Source of the DNA: a virus
Direction: 5' to 3' (one strand)
IMG/VR virus record: IMGVR_UViG_3300023184_000026
Location: 1-64,000 of that record
Length of the DNA: 64,000 nucleotides
In this document: piece after piece, positions 9,644 through 18,900 of the stretch
Layout: each line of letters starts with the position of its first letter
Position numbering within the stretch: the stretch's first letter is position 1
Translations under genes and position numbers: made by a program
Notes under the pieces: model-generated
Databases searched by the model: none
Seen by the model: the letters and a program-made list of their open reading frames with translations, nothing else
What the model was told of the DNA's origin: nothing

Positions 9644-9651
9644 TATAAATA
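9644..9651 (+). promoter_or_regulatory. T4-type late box TATAAATA before adhesin gene
   Basis: TATAAATA, identical to the T4 late promoter element, lies 3 nt before the ATG at 9655. A second sense-strand copy (26197-26204) abuts the start of the gp26-like gene. Most other late-region genes carry the reverse-complement-like TATTTATA instead. Confidence 0.45.
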
Positions 9652-9654
9652 TAC

Positions 9655-11979
9655 ATGGCACTACCAGCATCAGGTCCAATTTCAATGAGTATGGTAAATA
9701 CCGAACTGGGGTATTCAGCCACTGCTGTAATAACATTAAATGATGCAGCAGTAAGAACTTTATTTGGTGTAGCAAGTGGTGCAATAGCCTTGAGTGATGG
9801 ATATGGAAAAAGTGCTGCAATAGTTTATGTATATACAGGAATAATAGACACAATTGGATACAGAAAATATGGTAGATATTTTGATGGTATCAACAGTTCT
9901 ACGAGCGCAGAAGTAACAGGAACATATGGTTATGGAGAATCTTGTGATTGTTGTGGCACTGATGAGAATAGCAACTGTCAAGGCTGTAACTTTTATTCAT
10001 ACACCGGTGCTCCGATCAGCAGCTCGTTCAAAACCAACGCAACCGGTGGATATTTTGATGCAGGAACAGATTCTGCTTTTGTTGATTTTACTGTTGGCAC
10101 TGGACCAACCAAGCCATCGTTCGGTGGAGACTGTCAATCCCTCATTCCATCAATAGGCTACTACGCAGGTTCACAGTCCGGAATCAAAACCAATGGTACA
10201 TTGTGGGCATGGGGGACAAATGATTACGGCCAACTGGGAGATGGTACAACAACCACCCGCAGCAGTCCTGTTCAAATTGGTACTGGTACGAATTGGCGAT
10301 ATGTGCGAATGGGAACACTTGCGACTTTTGCAATCAAGACAGATGGCACATTGTGGTCATGGGGATATGGTGGCCAAGTGGATTTAGGAAATGGTATAAT
10401 TAGCCGCAGCAGTCCCGTTCAAATTGGTGCTGGCACAGATTGGAACTATGTGTCATCCAACGGTTGGCAAGCGGGGGTTCACGCAATAAAGACCAATGGC
10501 ACATTGTGGGGATGGGGGGGGAATGGTTACGGCACTGTGGGAGATGGTACAACAACCAGCCGCAGCAGTCCTGTTCAAATTGGTGCTGGCACAGATTGGG
10601 CAACTGTTTCTCATGGAACGTATTCGACGTTTGCCATCAAGACCAATGGCACATTGTGGGTATGGGGATACAATTATTCCGGTCAGTTAGGTGATGGCAC
10701 CATTATAAACCGCAGCAGTCCTGTTCAAATTGGTGCTGGCACAAATTGGCGATCTGTTGTTGGTACCAATGGATATCAGAACAATGCCACAAAAACGGAT
10801 GGCACATTTTGGGCATGGGGGGCTGGTTATTACGGCATTCCCACGAATGGCTATTCCTTCGCTTCTTCACCGGTTCAGGTGGGTTCCGGAACCATACACG
10901 CAGTTGTTCCGGAGAGTTCAATGAAGTCTTTCGATTATGGTGTTCCAGTAATAACCACCAATGGAAATTTGATAGAATACAACAACGGTTATAACAGCGG
11001 GACTTTTATAACTACTTATAGCGGAAGTGGTGCAACAAAAGTTTGGTATGAATCCGAAACCGAAGCATTTATTATGAAAAACGCAGTGACTGGGTCTTAC
11101 TTGTATATAACACAAAAAGCTATATTTGGATATGGAGTCGTAACAGGAGTTCTTTCAATGACCAATCTTGTAAGTAACAATGGTGTTGTATCAACAGACA
11201 CAACGGGCGTTGGTACGCAAAGAGCATATCTAGCAGCAGCAAGTTATGGGTCGGACAAAGCAATATTTGGATACGGATTTACCGGTGCCGTTTCTTCGCT
11301 GACTAATAAAGTAAGCAACACAGGCGTTGTAGCAACTGATACAACGGGAGTTGGTACGGCTAGATGGGGTCTAGCAGCCGCTGGTTATGGGTCAGACAAA
11401 GCAATTTTTGGATATGGATGGAATGGTACTAGTACTTATTACTCAATAACCAACAAAGTAAGCAACACCGGCGTTGCAGCAACAGACACAACTGGAGTTG
11501 GTACGGAAAGAAACGGTCCAGCAGCAGCCGGTTTTGGAACACAAAGAGCTATATTTGCATATGGTGGCAATAGTAGTAATTATTTATCAACGATTAATCT
11601 AGTAGGCAATACCGGAGGTGTAACAAGTGATATAACAAATGTTGGTACGGCAAAAACTGCACCGAGTGCGGCCAGTTATGGATTAGGCAAAGCTATTTTT
11701 GGATATGGATATGATGTTGTCGCTGGCAGCGTATCAACAACCAATCTTGTGAGCAACACGGGAGTTATAGCAACTGATACGACGGGTGTTGGAACAGCAA
11801 GACAGTATCTAGCAGCAGCGGGCTATGGCATAGATAAAGCTATATTTGGATATGGATATAATGGTAGTATCTTATCAATGACCAATAAAGTAAGCAACAC
11901 TGGTGTTGTGGAAGTTGACACAACGGGTGTTGGTACAGCAAGATACGGTCCAGCCGCAGCAGGTTATTCACTAAGTTAA
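9655..11979 (+). CDS. RCC1-repeat plus six-repeat beta-propeller adhesin
   Basis: A 774-residue protein. Residues 1-60 (ISMSMVNTELGYSATAVITLNDAAVRTLFG) resemble the attachment region of phage fibre proteins. A Cys cluster follows (ESCDCCGTDENSNCQGC, ~residues 98-115), possibly metal-binding or disulphide-linked. Residues ~175-440 are RCC1 repeats: at least five copies of IKTNGTLWAWG...GQLGDGTTTTRSSPVQIGTGTNW. From ~485 to the end there are six KAIFGYG repeats (base ~11112 on), the same family as in the gene at 1702-4272, ending AAGYSLS. So two different propeller types are fused in one chain. Likely a receptor-binding fibre tip. Confidence 0.75.
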   Translation: MALPASGPISMSMVNTELGYSATAVITLNDAAVRTLFGVASGAIALSDGYGKSAAIVYVYTGIIDTIGYRKYGRYFDGINSSTSAEVTGTYGYGESCDCCGTDENSNCQGCNFYSYTGAPISSSFKTNATGGYFDAGTDSAFVDFTVGTGPTKPSFGGDCQSLIPSIGYYAGSQSGIKTNGTLWAWGTNDYGQLGDGTTTTRSSPVQIGTGTNWRYVRMGTLATFAIKTDGTLWSWGYGGQVDLGNGIISRSSPVQIGAGTDWNYVSSNGWQAGVHAIKTNGTLWGWGGNGYGTVGDGTTTSRSSPVQIGAGTDWATVSHGTYSTFAIKTNGTLWVWGYNYSGQLGDGTIINRSSPVQIGAGTNWRSVVGTNGYQNNATKTDGTFWAWGAGYYGIPTNGYSFASSPVQVGSGTIHAVVPESSMKSFDYGVPVITTNGNLIEYNNGYNSGTFITTYSGSGATKVWYESETEAFIMKNAVTGSYLYITQKAIFGYGVVTGVLSMTNLVSNNGVVSTDTTGVGTQRAYLAAASYGSDKAIFGYGFTGAVSSLTNKVSNTGVVATDTTGVGTARWGLAAAGYGSDKAIFGYGWNGTSTYYSITNKVSNTGVAATDTTGVGTERNGPAAAGFGTQRAIFAYGGNSSNYLSTINLVGNTGGVTSDITNVGTAKTAPSAASYGLGKAIFGYGYDVVAGSVSTTNLVSNTGVIATDTTGVGTARQYLAAAGYGIDKAIFGYGYNGSILSMTNKVSNTGVVEVDTTGVGTARYGPAAAGYSLS

Positions 11980-12006
11980 TAATCGCCGCCACACATTAAT
12001 AATTTT

Positions 12007-12390
12007 ATGCCAAGCCCATATTATGATAGAGAAGCAGGTACACCAATTGGTGAAGTTCGCAATGAAGTTTTCAATAAATATGGAAATGCTGCATATGAAT
12101 CTTCTCAATATGGTTGGCATCATGAACATATCAGCAACACAGAAACAAAGATGTATAATCTTGTTCAAGCAGATACTGTGAAATTTTTGGTTGCTACAAT
12201 AAAATATAGGATGGTGGATATGCGACCAATAAATCCAATCACAAAAGCATTGATGTTTCCAGACACACCAGAAATATTGATTCCCGATATACAAAATCCA
12301 ATATCAATTGATCTACAATGGACAGATGCTAATATACCATTTATTGGAAAAGATGAATGTGACAAACAAGGTATAACTTATACTTTGTAA
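12007..12390 (+). CDS. Unknown structural-region protein
   Basis: A 127-residue protein (MPSPYYDREAGTPIGEVRNE..., FPDTPEILIPDIQNPISIDLQWTDANIPF). I do not recognise a family. No signal peptide or membrane segment is visible. It follows the RCC1 adhesin by 27 bp on the same strand, which fits a small baseplate or fibre-associated protein. Its last 13 bp overlap the 3' end of the convergent glycosyltransferase gene. Confidence 0.6.
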   Translation: MPSPYYDREAGTPIGEVRNEVFNKYGNAAYESSQYGWHHEHISNTETKMYNLVQADTVKFLVATIKYRMVDMRPINPITKALMFPDTPEILIPDIQNPISIDLQWTDANIPFIGKDECDKQGITYTL

Positions 12391-13436
12391 TTGCTCAAAT
12401 CTTTTTTTAGCTGCTCAAAAGGAGCGTTCCAATTGTTATATTCTGTTTGGCGATATAATGTCACACTATCATACCAAGGGCTTTTGTTTCCTGGTAATAC
12501 CCACATATAATATGGTAATATTGGTACAATTATCCATGTTGGTTTGCCCATAGCAGCAGATAAATGAGCCACAGATGTACAAGATGTTATTATCAAGTCT
12601 AGTCCAGATATAATTTCAGCAGTGTCACGCCATGTTTTCATTTCATATCTCAAATCTATAAATTGTCCAGTATCCAACAAATCATCATCTCTTTGCAAAC
12701 TATAAAATGAAAATTGTTTTAGTTCAGTCAATTCAAGCATATGTTTTGTTGGAAATCGACGATGTTGTTCATGCTCAAATTTTGGACTGCCTGCCCATCG
12801 CAATCCCACTTTGATTTTGTTGTGTTTATTTGGTAAATATTTTGGTGAAAAATAATTCAAATATGGTTTGCCGCTCAAATCATTATATTCATATTTTAGA
12901 GCATATGGAGCTGACATAGCTTGTACCCAATAATCATAATGACTATGAACACAAACATTCTTGTCTAATATTGCAGATACATATGGTATGTTCTTAAATA
13001 TTGGATACAATTCTTTGTTGCAGCCCAATAATACTTTTGCACCACGTTCATGAAAATCTTTGACAAATCTCACATTGATGATTTCATCACCCAAACCTCC
13101 TTCACCATGAAACAACAAAGTTTTGTCTTTTAATGACTGACCATTGTATAATGTGCCATATGGATTTTTTGCACCACCAAATCCATCAAAAATTCTACCA
13201 GAGTTTAATCCTTCATAGCCTTTGAATAAATTACCACGTCGCATGTTGTGCCAACCCAAATTAAATCTTACTCTGGGATCATTGTCGCCAAGACTATATA
13301 GTATTTTTTCAGAACCATCTAGGTCTCCTTTGATGGACAATGCAAATGCTGCATCAAGTCCTTCATTTTGTCTTTTGAATTCTGCTTCGTCCATTTTTCT
13401 ATCATTAGACATATTTATGCTTGACAAGTCAATCAC
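12378..13436 (-). CDS. GT9-like glycosyltransferase with short TPR-like N terminus
   Basis: A 352-residue protein on the minus strand. Residues ~15-95 form a TPR-like helical region (GDLDGSEKILYSLGDNDPRVRFNLGWHNMRRGNLFKGYEGLNSGR). The rest follows the GT9 (ADP-heptosyltransferase-like, GT-B) pattern used in TPR-glycosyltransferases: GEGGLGDEIINVRFVKDFHERGAKVLLG, VGLRWAGSPKFEHEQHRRFP, and the donor-site segment ITSCTSVAHLSAAMGKPTWIIVP. It is divergent from the GT2-like gene at 13460. A later start (MSNDRK, 13412) is possible and has CATAAATATG at the start in its own sense. Likely modifies a sugar on a virion protein or host surface; substrate unknown. Confidence 0.75.
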   Translation of the reverse strand: MIDLSSINMSNDRKMDEAEFKRQNEGLDAAFALSIKGDLDGSEKILYSLGDNDPRVRFNLGWHNMRRGNLFKGYEGLNSGRIFDGFGGAKNPYGTLYNGQSLKDKTLLFHGEGGLGDEIINVRFVKDFHERGAKVLLGCNKELYPIFKNIPYVSAILDKNVCVHSHYDYWVQAMSAPYALKYEYNDLSGKPYLNYFSPKYLPNKHNKIKVGLRWAGSPKFEHEQHRRFPTKHMLELTELKQFSFYSLQRDDDLLDTGQFIDLRYEMKTWRDTAEIISGLDLIITSCTSVAHLSAAMGKPTWIIVPILPYYMWVLPGNKSPWYDSVTLYRQTEYNNWNAPFEQLKKDLSNYKV

Positions 13437-13459
13437 AATGTGATGAATTTAAAGAAATT

Positions 13460-14236
13460 ATGAAACTAGATATTATTATAAAAACATGTGATGTAAAAAA
13501 TATGCATGGTTCAACACAAGAACGTTTTTGCAAAACTGACAAACTAACTTTAATAAAAAAGTGTTTATCCAGCATTGTGATTGCATCCAACAATCGTCCA
13601 TATGAAACCAAACTGACTGTGGTTGATGATGGCAGTTCAACAGAAACAATAAATTCTATTGCAAAAATTCTACAAGCCAGTCAGCACAAAGTTGAAATGA
13701 TTTGTCGTCAAAATAACAACTATAATGATGCCACACTACAATATTTTCAATTGGCCAGAGACAGTGAAGCAACATTGGTATATCTAGTAGAAGATGATTA
13801 TTTGCATCTTCCAATGATGTTGGGAGAAATGGAGGGTTTTTATAATCTCGCGTTTGAACAACTTGGTCAGAAAAAAGACATAGTTATTCATCCATTTGAT
13901 GATCCTGCTAATTATATATCACCCAGAAACATAGCACCATGCAATGTGGTATTGGGAAAAAACAAACATTGGCGTACAAATTATTATACTACTTGTACAT
14001 TTTTTACAACACCGGGCGTAATTAGACGCGGATGGGAACATTTTGAGAATTTTGCTAACAATTATGGATCTAATCCCGAAATTAACGAAGATTCAACCAT
14101 CAATCAAGTATGGCAACAACCAAACATACAATTATTTACGCCATTAACAAGCCTTGCTTTGCATATGCAATTTGAAGAAAACAGAGATCGTTTAATAAAT
14201 TGGAAACAACTATGGGACTTGATTCCTGAACTATGA
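13460..14236 (+). CDS. GT-A (family 2-like) glycosyltransferase
   Basis: Start chosen at MKLDIIIKTCD, because an upstream start at 13421 would overlap the divergent gene. The ~258-residue protein shows the GT-A hallmarks: a nucleotide-binding VVDDGSS (~residue 56), the metal-binding VEDDYLH (~residue 113), and an ED-type acceptor-site segment (NPEINEDSTINQVW). The stop codon overlaps the next ATG as ATGA. With the GT9-like neighbour it forms a two-gene glycosylation module beside Ser/Thr-rich fibres. Confidence 0.75.
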   Translation: MKLDIIIKTCDVKNMHGSTQERFCKTDKLTLIKKCLSSIVIASNNRPYETKLTVVDDGSSTETINSIAKILQASQHKVEMICRQNNNYNDATLQYFQLARDSEATLVYLVEDDYLHLPMMLGEMEGFYNLAFEQLGQKKDIVIHPFDDPANYISPRNIAPCNVVLGKNKHWRTNYYTTCTFFTTPGVIRRGWEHFENFANNYGSNPEINEDSTINQVWQQPNIQLFTPLTSLALHMQFEENRDRLINWKQLWDLIPEL

Positions 14237-14382
14237 GTGCAATAGAAAATCTGCGGCGCGCCGCCAACAAAAGAGAGTATACTAAACCATATATGGAATA
14301 TTATACACCGGAGTTATTAGAAAAGTACAGAAATTCTATACAGAAGATTTTACAAACTTTAATTATAACATATGAGCAATGA
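14233..14382 (+). CDS. Small coupled ORF, 49 residues
   Basis: A short ORF starting MSAIENLRRAANKREYTKPY and ending ILQTLIITYEQ. Its ATG overlaps the previous stop as ATGA and its end overlaps the next gene by 11 bp, so it would be translationally coupled on both sides. It is basic and likely helical. No homologue recognised; the tight packing is the main support. Confidence 0.5.
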   Translation: MSAIENLRRAANKREYTKPYMEYYTPELLEKYRNSIQKILQTLIITYEQ

Positions 14383-14635
14383 ACCAGAAGTAAAAATGAA
14401 CAACAATCCAATCAGCCTCATGTTCAATTTGAGTGAGTCTGTATTGAAATCTTTAGAGGGTATGGCAAAAAATGGCGTACTTATGGCAACAGAAGAAAAA
14501 GCACAATCTCGTATGCAGATATGTTCAACTTGCACTTGTTTTGAAGTAGCATCAGCACGCTGCAAACTTTGTGGCTGCTTTATGACCACAAAAGTAAGAT
14601 TAGATAATAGCAAGTGTCCAGCCAATAAATGGTAA
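14372..14635 (+). CDS. Small zinc-ribbon-like protein of T4-like phages
   Basis: An 87-residue protein with four Cys in two knuckles, CSTCTCF (~residues 51-57) and CKLCGCFM (~64-71), followed by TKVRLDNSKCPANKW. The C-terminal pattern C-x2-CGCFM-x-K-x(9)-CP-x-NKW is a familiar signature of short conserved hypothetical proteins in T4-like phages. It is probably a structural zinc-binding protein. The exact role is unknown. Confidence 0.75.
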   Translation: MSNEPEVKMNNNPISLMFNLSESVLKSLEGMAKNGVLMATEEKAQSRMQICSTCTCFEVASARCKLCGCFMTTKVRLDNSKCPANKW

Positions 14636-14637
14636 GT

Positions 14638-14715
14638 TTTTAGTTATTATATATATTGTTTGATTATATATATCCATATATATGAATGAAACAATAAACG
14701 TTATAAAACTATATG
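14638..14715 (+). repeat. Duplicated upstream region, copy 1
   Basis: The stretch from TTTTAGTTATTATATATATTG to TTATAAAACTATATGG recurs at 15358-15443 before the next gene, with a small indel (AAACG against TCAACAATAAATG) and a few changes. It includes the start codon region, so each copy probably carries promoter and translation signals for its own gene. Confidence 0.8.
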
Positions 14716-15342
14716 GCATCAAACTTAAATTCAGAATTCAATTATAAATACCAAGTCATTGGTTGTACTCCTTGGGAAAAACTCAAAACACTACAAGGAT
14801 TTTTGGTTGGTCGCAAACGAGCTGCTGTACTTGAAAAATGTGCTGATCTTAAATACAAAGCTAAACTGGAAGAATATAAGCATCTGCTGACAGTACCTGC
14901 ACTACCACATATATTATTGAATCTAGAGGCTGAGATACTAGAATTGGAGTCACATTTAGATGATCAAAAACATGCGTTTGAGCTTAATCGTAATGAAATT
15001 AAAATACTAGAAAATCTAATAGCAGAACTATATGAAATTTGTGAACCTACTCGTATAGCTGGTTACTCAGATGATCAAATGTTTGAAGCCAATGCCAATC
15101 TTGAATTTACTGTAAATGTTGGTCGTGAATTACAATCTGAAATTATTGCAAATGGACGACCAAGTCCAGCTAAACTATTGAATGCAATGAGCAATCCTCA
15201 AACATTAGAAATGTTAAAATCAGTGGGTTTGGTTCCAGAAGGCACAATATTACTAGAAGACAATACTCTTTTATTGGCTTTAAAAAATAAAGAAAATCTT
15301 TTAGAAAAACCAACAGATCCATTGCTGAATCTGACCAATTGA
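14713..15342 (+). CDS. Helical virion-region protein
   Basis: A 209-residue, mostly helical protein with heptad-like stretches (residues ~38-115: KCADLKYKAKLEEYKHLL, then LLNLEAEILELESHLDDQ). The C-terminal part has ANGRPSPAKLLNAMSNPQTLEMLKSVGL and EDNTLLLALKNK. I do not recognise the family. Its leader is duplicated before the next gene, which suggests the two are co-expressed late. A scaffold or neck-type role is possible but not shown. Confidence 0.65.
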   Translation: MASNLNSEFNYKYQVIGCTPWEKLKTLQGFLVGRKRAAVLEKCADLKYKAKLEEYKHLLTVPALPHILLNLEAEILELESHLDDQKHAFELNRNEIKILENLIAELYEICEPTRIAGYSDDQMFEANANLEFTVNVGRELQSEIIANGRPSPAKLLNAMSNPQTLEMLKSVGLVPEGTILLEDNTLLLALKNKENLLEKPTDPLLNLTN

Positions 15343-15357
15343 TAATAAATTAACAAC

Positions 15358-15443
15358 TTTTAGTTATTATATATATTGTTTGAATGTATATATCCATATA
15401 TATGAATGAAACAATTCAACAATAAATGTTATAAAACTATATG
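15358..15443 (+). repeat. Duplicated upstream region, copy 2
   Basis: Second copy of the ~80-bp leader found at 14638-14715. Both end in GTTATAAAACTATATGG overlapping the start codon. Similar endings, CGTTATATAAATATGG and CGTTACATACATTATATG, precede the genes at 26204 and 1702. Confidence 0.8.
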
Positions 15444-15824
15444 GAACTAAATCAACCAGCTCAAGCACCTCAATCAAATTTTGGAATGCCATCGCAGCCC
15501 AACACAGGAATGCAATTTCCTCAAAGCGCCGCCAATCAAAATATTCCAAATTTTAATATTCCTTCTCAAAATCTTGGACCTGTCGTATTTGATCAAAACG
15601 AACTGTCTGAAATGAATAATATTCGTGAAGTATATGATCAATTGACCATTGCACTTGGTCAAGTTGAAATGCAAAAACGCGAAATAAACAAGAACGAAAA
15701 ACGAACATTAGAAAGATTGACTGCCATTGAGGCACAAGAAAAGGTGTTTTTGGACAAGATTGTTGCCAAGTATGGAGAAGGCACTTTTGATGTTAATACA
15801 GGCATATTTACTCCAAAACGTTGA
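15441..15824 (+). CDS. Asn/Pro/Gln-rich N terminus with coiled coil
   Basis: A 127-residue protein. The first ~50 residues are low complexity (NQPAQAPQSN, PSQPNTGMQFPQS). Residues ~55-110 form a charged coiled coil (REVYDQLTIALGQVEMQKREINKNEKRTLERL). It ends in a short conserved-looking tail (YGEGTFDVNTGIFTPKR). It is followed directly by a terminator. Function unknown; a small virion assembly protein is plausible from position next to the sheath gene. Confidence 0.65.
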   Translation: MELNQPAQAPQSNFGMPSQPNTGMQFPQSAANQNIPNFNIPSQNLGPVVFDQNELSEMNNIREVYDQLTIALGQVEMQKREINKNEKRTLERLTAIEAQEKVFLDKIVAKYGEGTFDVNTGIFTPKR

Positions 15825-15850
15825 TATTTGTAAAAATACTATAATACTAT

Positions 15851-15880
15851 AATCCTCCATTAATTTGGAGGATTTTTTAT
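15851..15880 (+). terminator. Rho-independent terminator
   Basis: AATCCTCC at 15851-15858 pairs with GGAGGATT at 15867-15874, followed by a T run. It separates the small-gene unit from the sheath unit. Confidence 0.85.
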
Positions 15881-15899
15881 TGTTTCAATTTCTCCGGTC

Positions 15900-15908
15900 A
15901 TATTTATA
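15900..15908 (+). promoter_or_regulatory. ATATTTATA box upstream of sheath gene
   Basis: The box lies 36 nt before the sheath ATG. Unlike the close 4-nt cases, this leader contains AGGAG (15925-15929), one of the few Shine-Dalgarno-like sequences in the window, though 15 nt from the ATG. Confidence 0.5.
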
Positions 15909-15944
15909 TTTGCAACTTTTATACAGGAGTAAAAAAATTAATAT

Positions 15945-18900
15945 ATGGCAATCGAACAAAATGGAAATTATAGCCCTTCAGAACGTATCGTTTCACCTGG
16001 TGTATTCACCAGAGAAATTGATCAATCGTTTCTTGCACAGGGTGTGGCAGCAATCGGCGGCGTGGTAGTCGCCCCTTTCCCAAAAGGACCGGGGTTTTCA
16101 CCAACCGTAGTTACCAGCGAGGCGGACTTAGCTAATATCTTCGGCGATACCGATGGTACATTGTATGGTCCAATTACCGCACAACAATATATTCGTCAGC
16201 AAGGTCAAGTCACCGTCGTTCGCGTCGGTGGATTGTCTGGCTACGAACAGAAAAAAGCATTGTTTGTCACTGCAATTGCTGGACAATACTCTCGTTTTCA
16301 AGAAAATTCAATTGTTTCTGGATCGTTGTTGTCCGGTACAATTTATCCAAATTCTGTTGTTAATAGTCGATTTAATATCACAGGAAGCGTAAACGCAACA
16401 TTTGAAAGTGGATATTATATGAATGAATCAAATGTTATCGGAACACTTCAACTCAGAACGTTTTTAAGTTCATCAACAAATCTTTATGGTGCGGTGACTG
16501 GTTCTGACGGATGTTTGGATTATTTCCGCGCAACTGCGTCTATCAATAATACTCCGTTCCTTGTCAGTGGATCGTCTCCTTGGAATAATACAAGACTGTC
16601 TGAATTGACAATTTCCAGAGTAAACGGAGCTTGTGATTTTGTTCTGGAAATTTCCGGAATTCTAACTGGTTCATATGGTCCGTTTAATCCAAATGGATTT
16701 CAACCAGGCGTTGGTTTGACTGAAGACGGTTGTGAAAGCTCTTCATATGCAACTGGAAGCGACAGTGTTCTTCTTGCAGTTCTTGCCAACACAGCATATG
16801 ATACAGGACAAAACTTATACGGATTCAGCGGTTCTTTGTTACACACATCGTCCGCAGAATCAATTACTGCTGATTTTTCATTGGACCTGAATACCATTTA
16901 TACAGACACCGAAGGAAACACCGCAAGTTCATCATATGGAACATATCAGTTCTCGCTTGATGGAAATTCCAACAAGTATATCACAAATGTATTTGGTACA
17001 GATCCAGTCGCCGGATATTATCCAGTAGCTGCTCTTCAAAAGAAAGAAGCGGCGTATACGTATGTAAACTTCAAACACAAAACAAAGAAAATAATAACTG
17101 AAATGTTGGAATCTGGAAGTTGGAAGATTTCCGTTAGTTTCCGCGATGCTATGGATTTCCAAGATGGTATATTACCAGCCGATGGAACATCAACATACGA
17201 CCTAACAAACGCATATACTCCTTATATTCGTTCACAGGCAATCGCTGGATATAACACCGCTGATGCGCAGGCTTATGATCTATTCAAGGTTCATACTTTG
17301 AGCGATGGCACCACATCAAACTTGATGTATAAAGTTGAAATCAGCAATGTTCGCAGTCCGGGATCAATATCAGGTACAAAGTACGGATCATTTACTCTTG
17401 GTTTACGTGGCTATGGAGACACTGATCTAAAACCAAATTATTTGGAACGTTACGATAATTTGAATATTGATCCAGACAGCCCAAACTTTGTTGCTCGTCG
17501 AATTGGTGATACATACAACTATATAGACTTCAATGGTAAAATAATTGAAAATGGAACTTTTCCACAAAAGAGTAAATATATTCGCGTTGAAACAGCAACA
17601 TCACCATGGCCAGTCGGTTCAATTCCATTTGGATTTGGTCCATATACATCACCAATCGGTGGAGATTATGCTCGTCTTGGTAAATTAGCAGCAATGCAAT
17701 ATTGCAGTGCATCTATATATACCCTACAAGTTGGTCGTTATGCATCAGGTGTGGTATTTAATCCAGCACCTGGCCAAGCAGATGCGGAATTGGCGGGATT
17801 ATATCCAAACGGATCGTCGGTTGGACCTGAACTTGACAACAAGCAATATTTTGCACCAGTTCCACAAGGCGCATCTGTTAATTCAAATGTAGCATTTGAT
17901 CTGGAAAATGACTGCGGAATATCTCCACTATATGTTGCTTCCCAAGAATCCTTAAATGTTAAGAAACGTCGTTTCATTCTTGGTTTCCAAGGTGGATTTG
18001 ATGGTCAATCTCCATCAATGCCGATTCTTATCGGAGATGATATTCTTCCAACAAATCAACAAGGACTGGATTGTTCTACATCAACAAGTCGCGGGACTTA
18101 TGCGTATAGACAAGCTATTTCTGCATTGAGCAATGCCGACGAGTTTGATTTCAATCTCGTGGTTGCACCTGGTATCAATTATGACGATCATTCATACGTC
18201 GCAACATCAATCGTTGATGTATGTGAGCGCCGTGGTGATGCGTTTTATATCATGGACATTGCACCAAATCAAACAGCTGGTGCTGCTGCTATTCAAAATG
18301 TTGTTGATTTGGCCGGTGAATTTGATACAAATTATGCAGCATCGTATTATCCTTGGGTCAAGATCAGCGAATCAAACAGCAACAAGATAATGACAGTTCC
18401 TCCGTCGGTTGTTATGATGGGCGTATATGCTTCAAACGACAAGGTAGCGGCTGAATGGTTTGCTCCTGCCGGTCTAAACCGTGGTGGTATTGCAACTGCC
18501 ATATCGGTGGCTGACAGATTGTCTCACACCGAACGTGATAGTCTATATGAAGGTCGCGTCAATCCAATTGCTGCGTTTCCAGGACAAGGTGTTGTGGCGT
18601 GGGGTCAAAAGACACTACAACGTCAGCCTTCCGCTTTGGATCGCATCAATGTACGTCGTTTGTTGATTGCATTGAAGAAGTTCATTGCGTCGTCAAGTCG
18701 CTATCTGGTGTTTGAACAAAACGTCAGTACGACACGCCAACGTTTCTTGAATATTGTAAATCCATACTTGGAGAGCGTACAACAACGTTCCGGTATCTAT
18801 TCATTCAAAGTAGTTATGGACGATAGTAACAATACTCCAGATATAGTTGATCGTGGTATATTGTATGGTCAAATATTCATCCAGCCAACACGCACTGCGG

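Noticed and set aside
13421-13459. Earlier start for the GT2-like gene
   Set aside because: It would overlap the start of the divergent glycosyltransferase gene, and the GT-A fold begins at MKLDIIIK.
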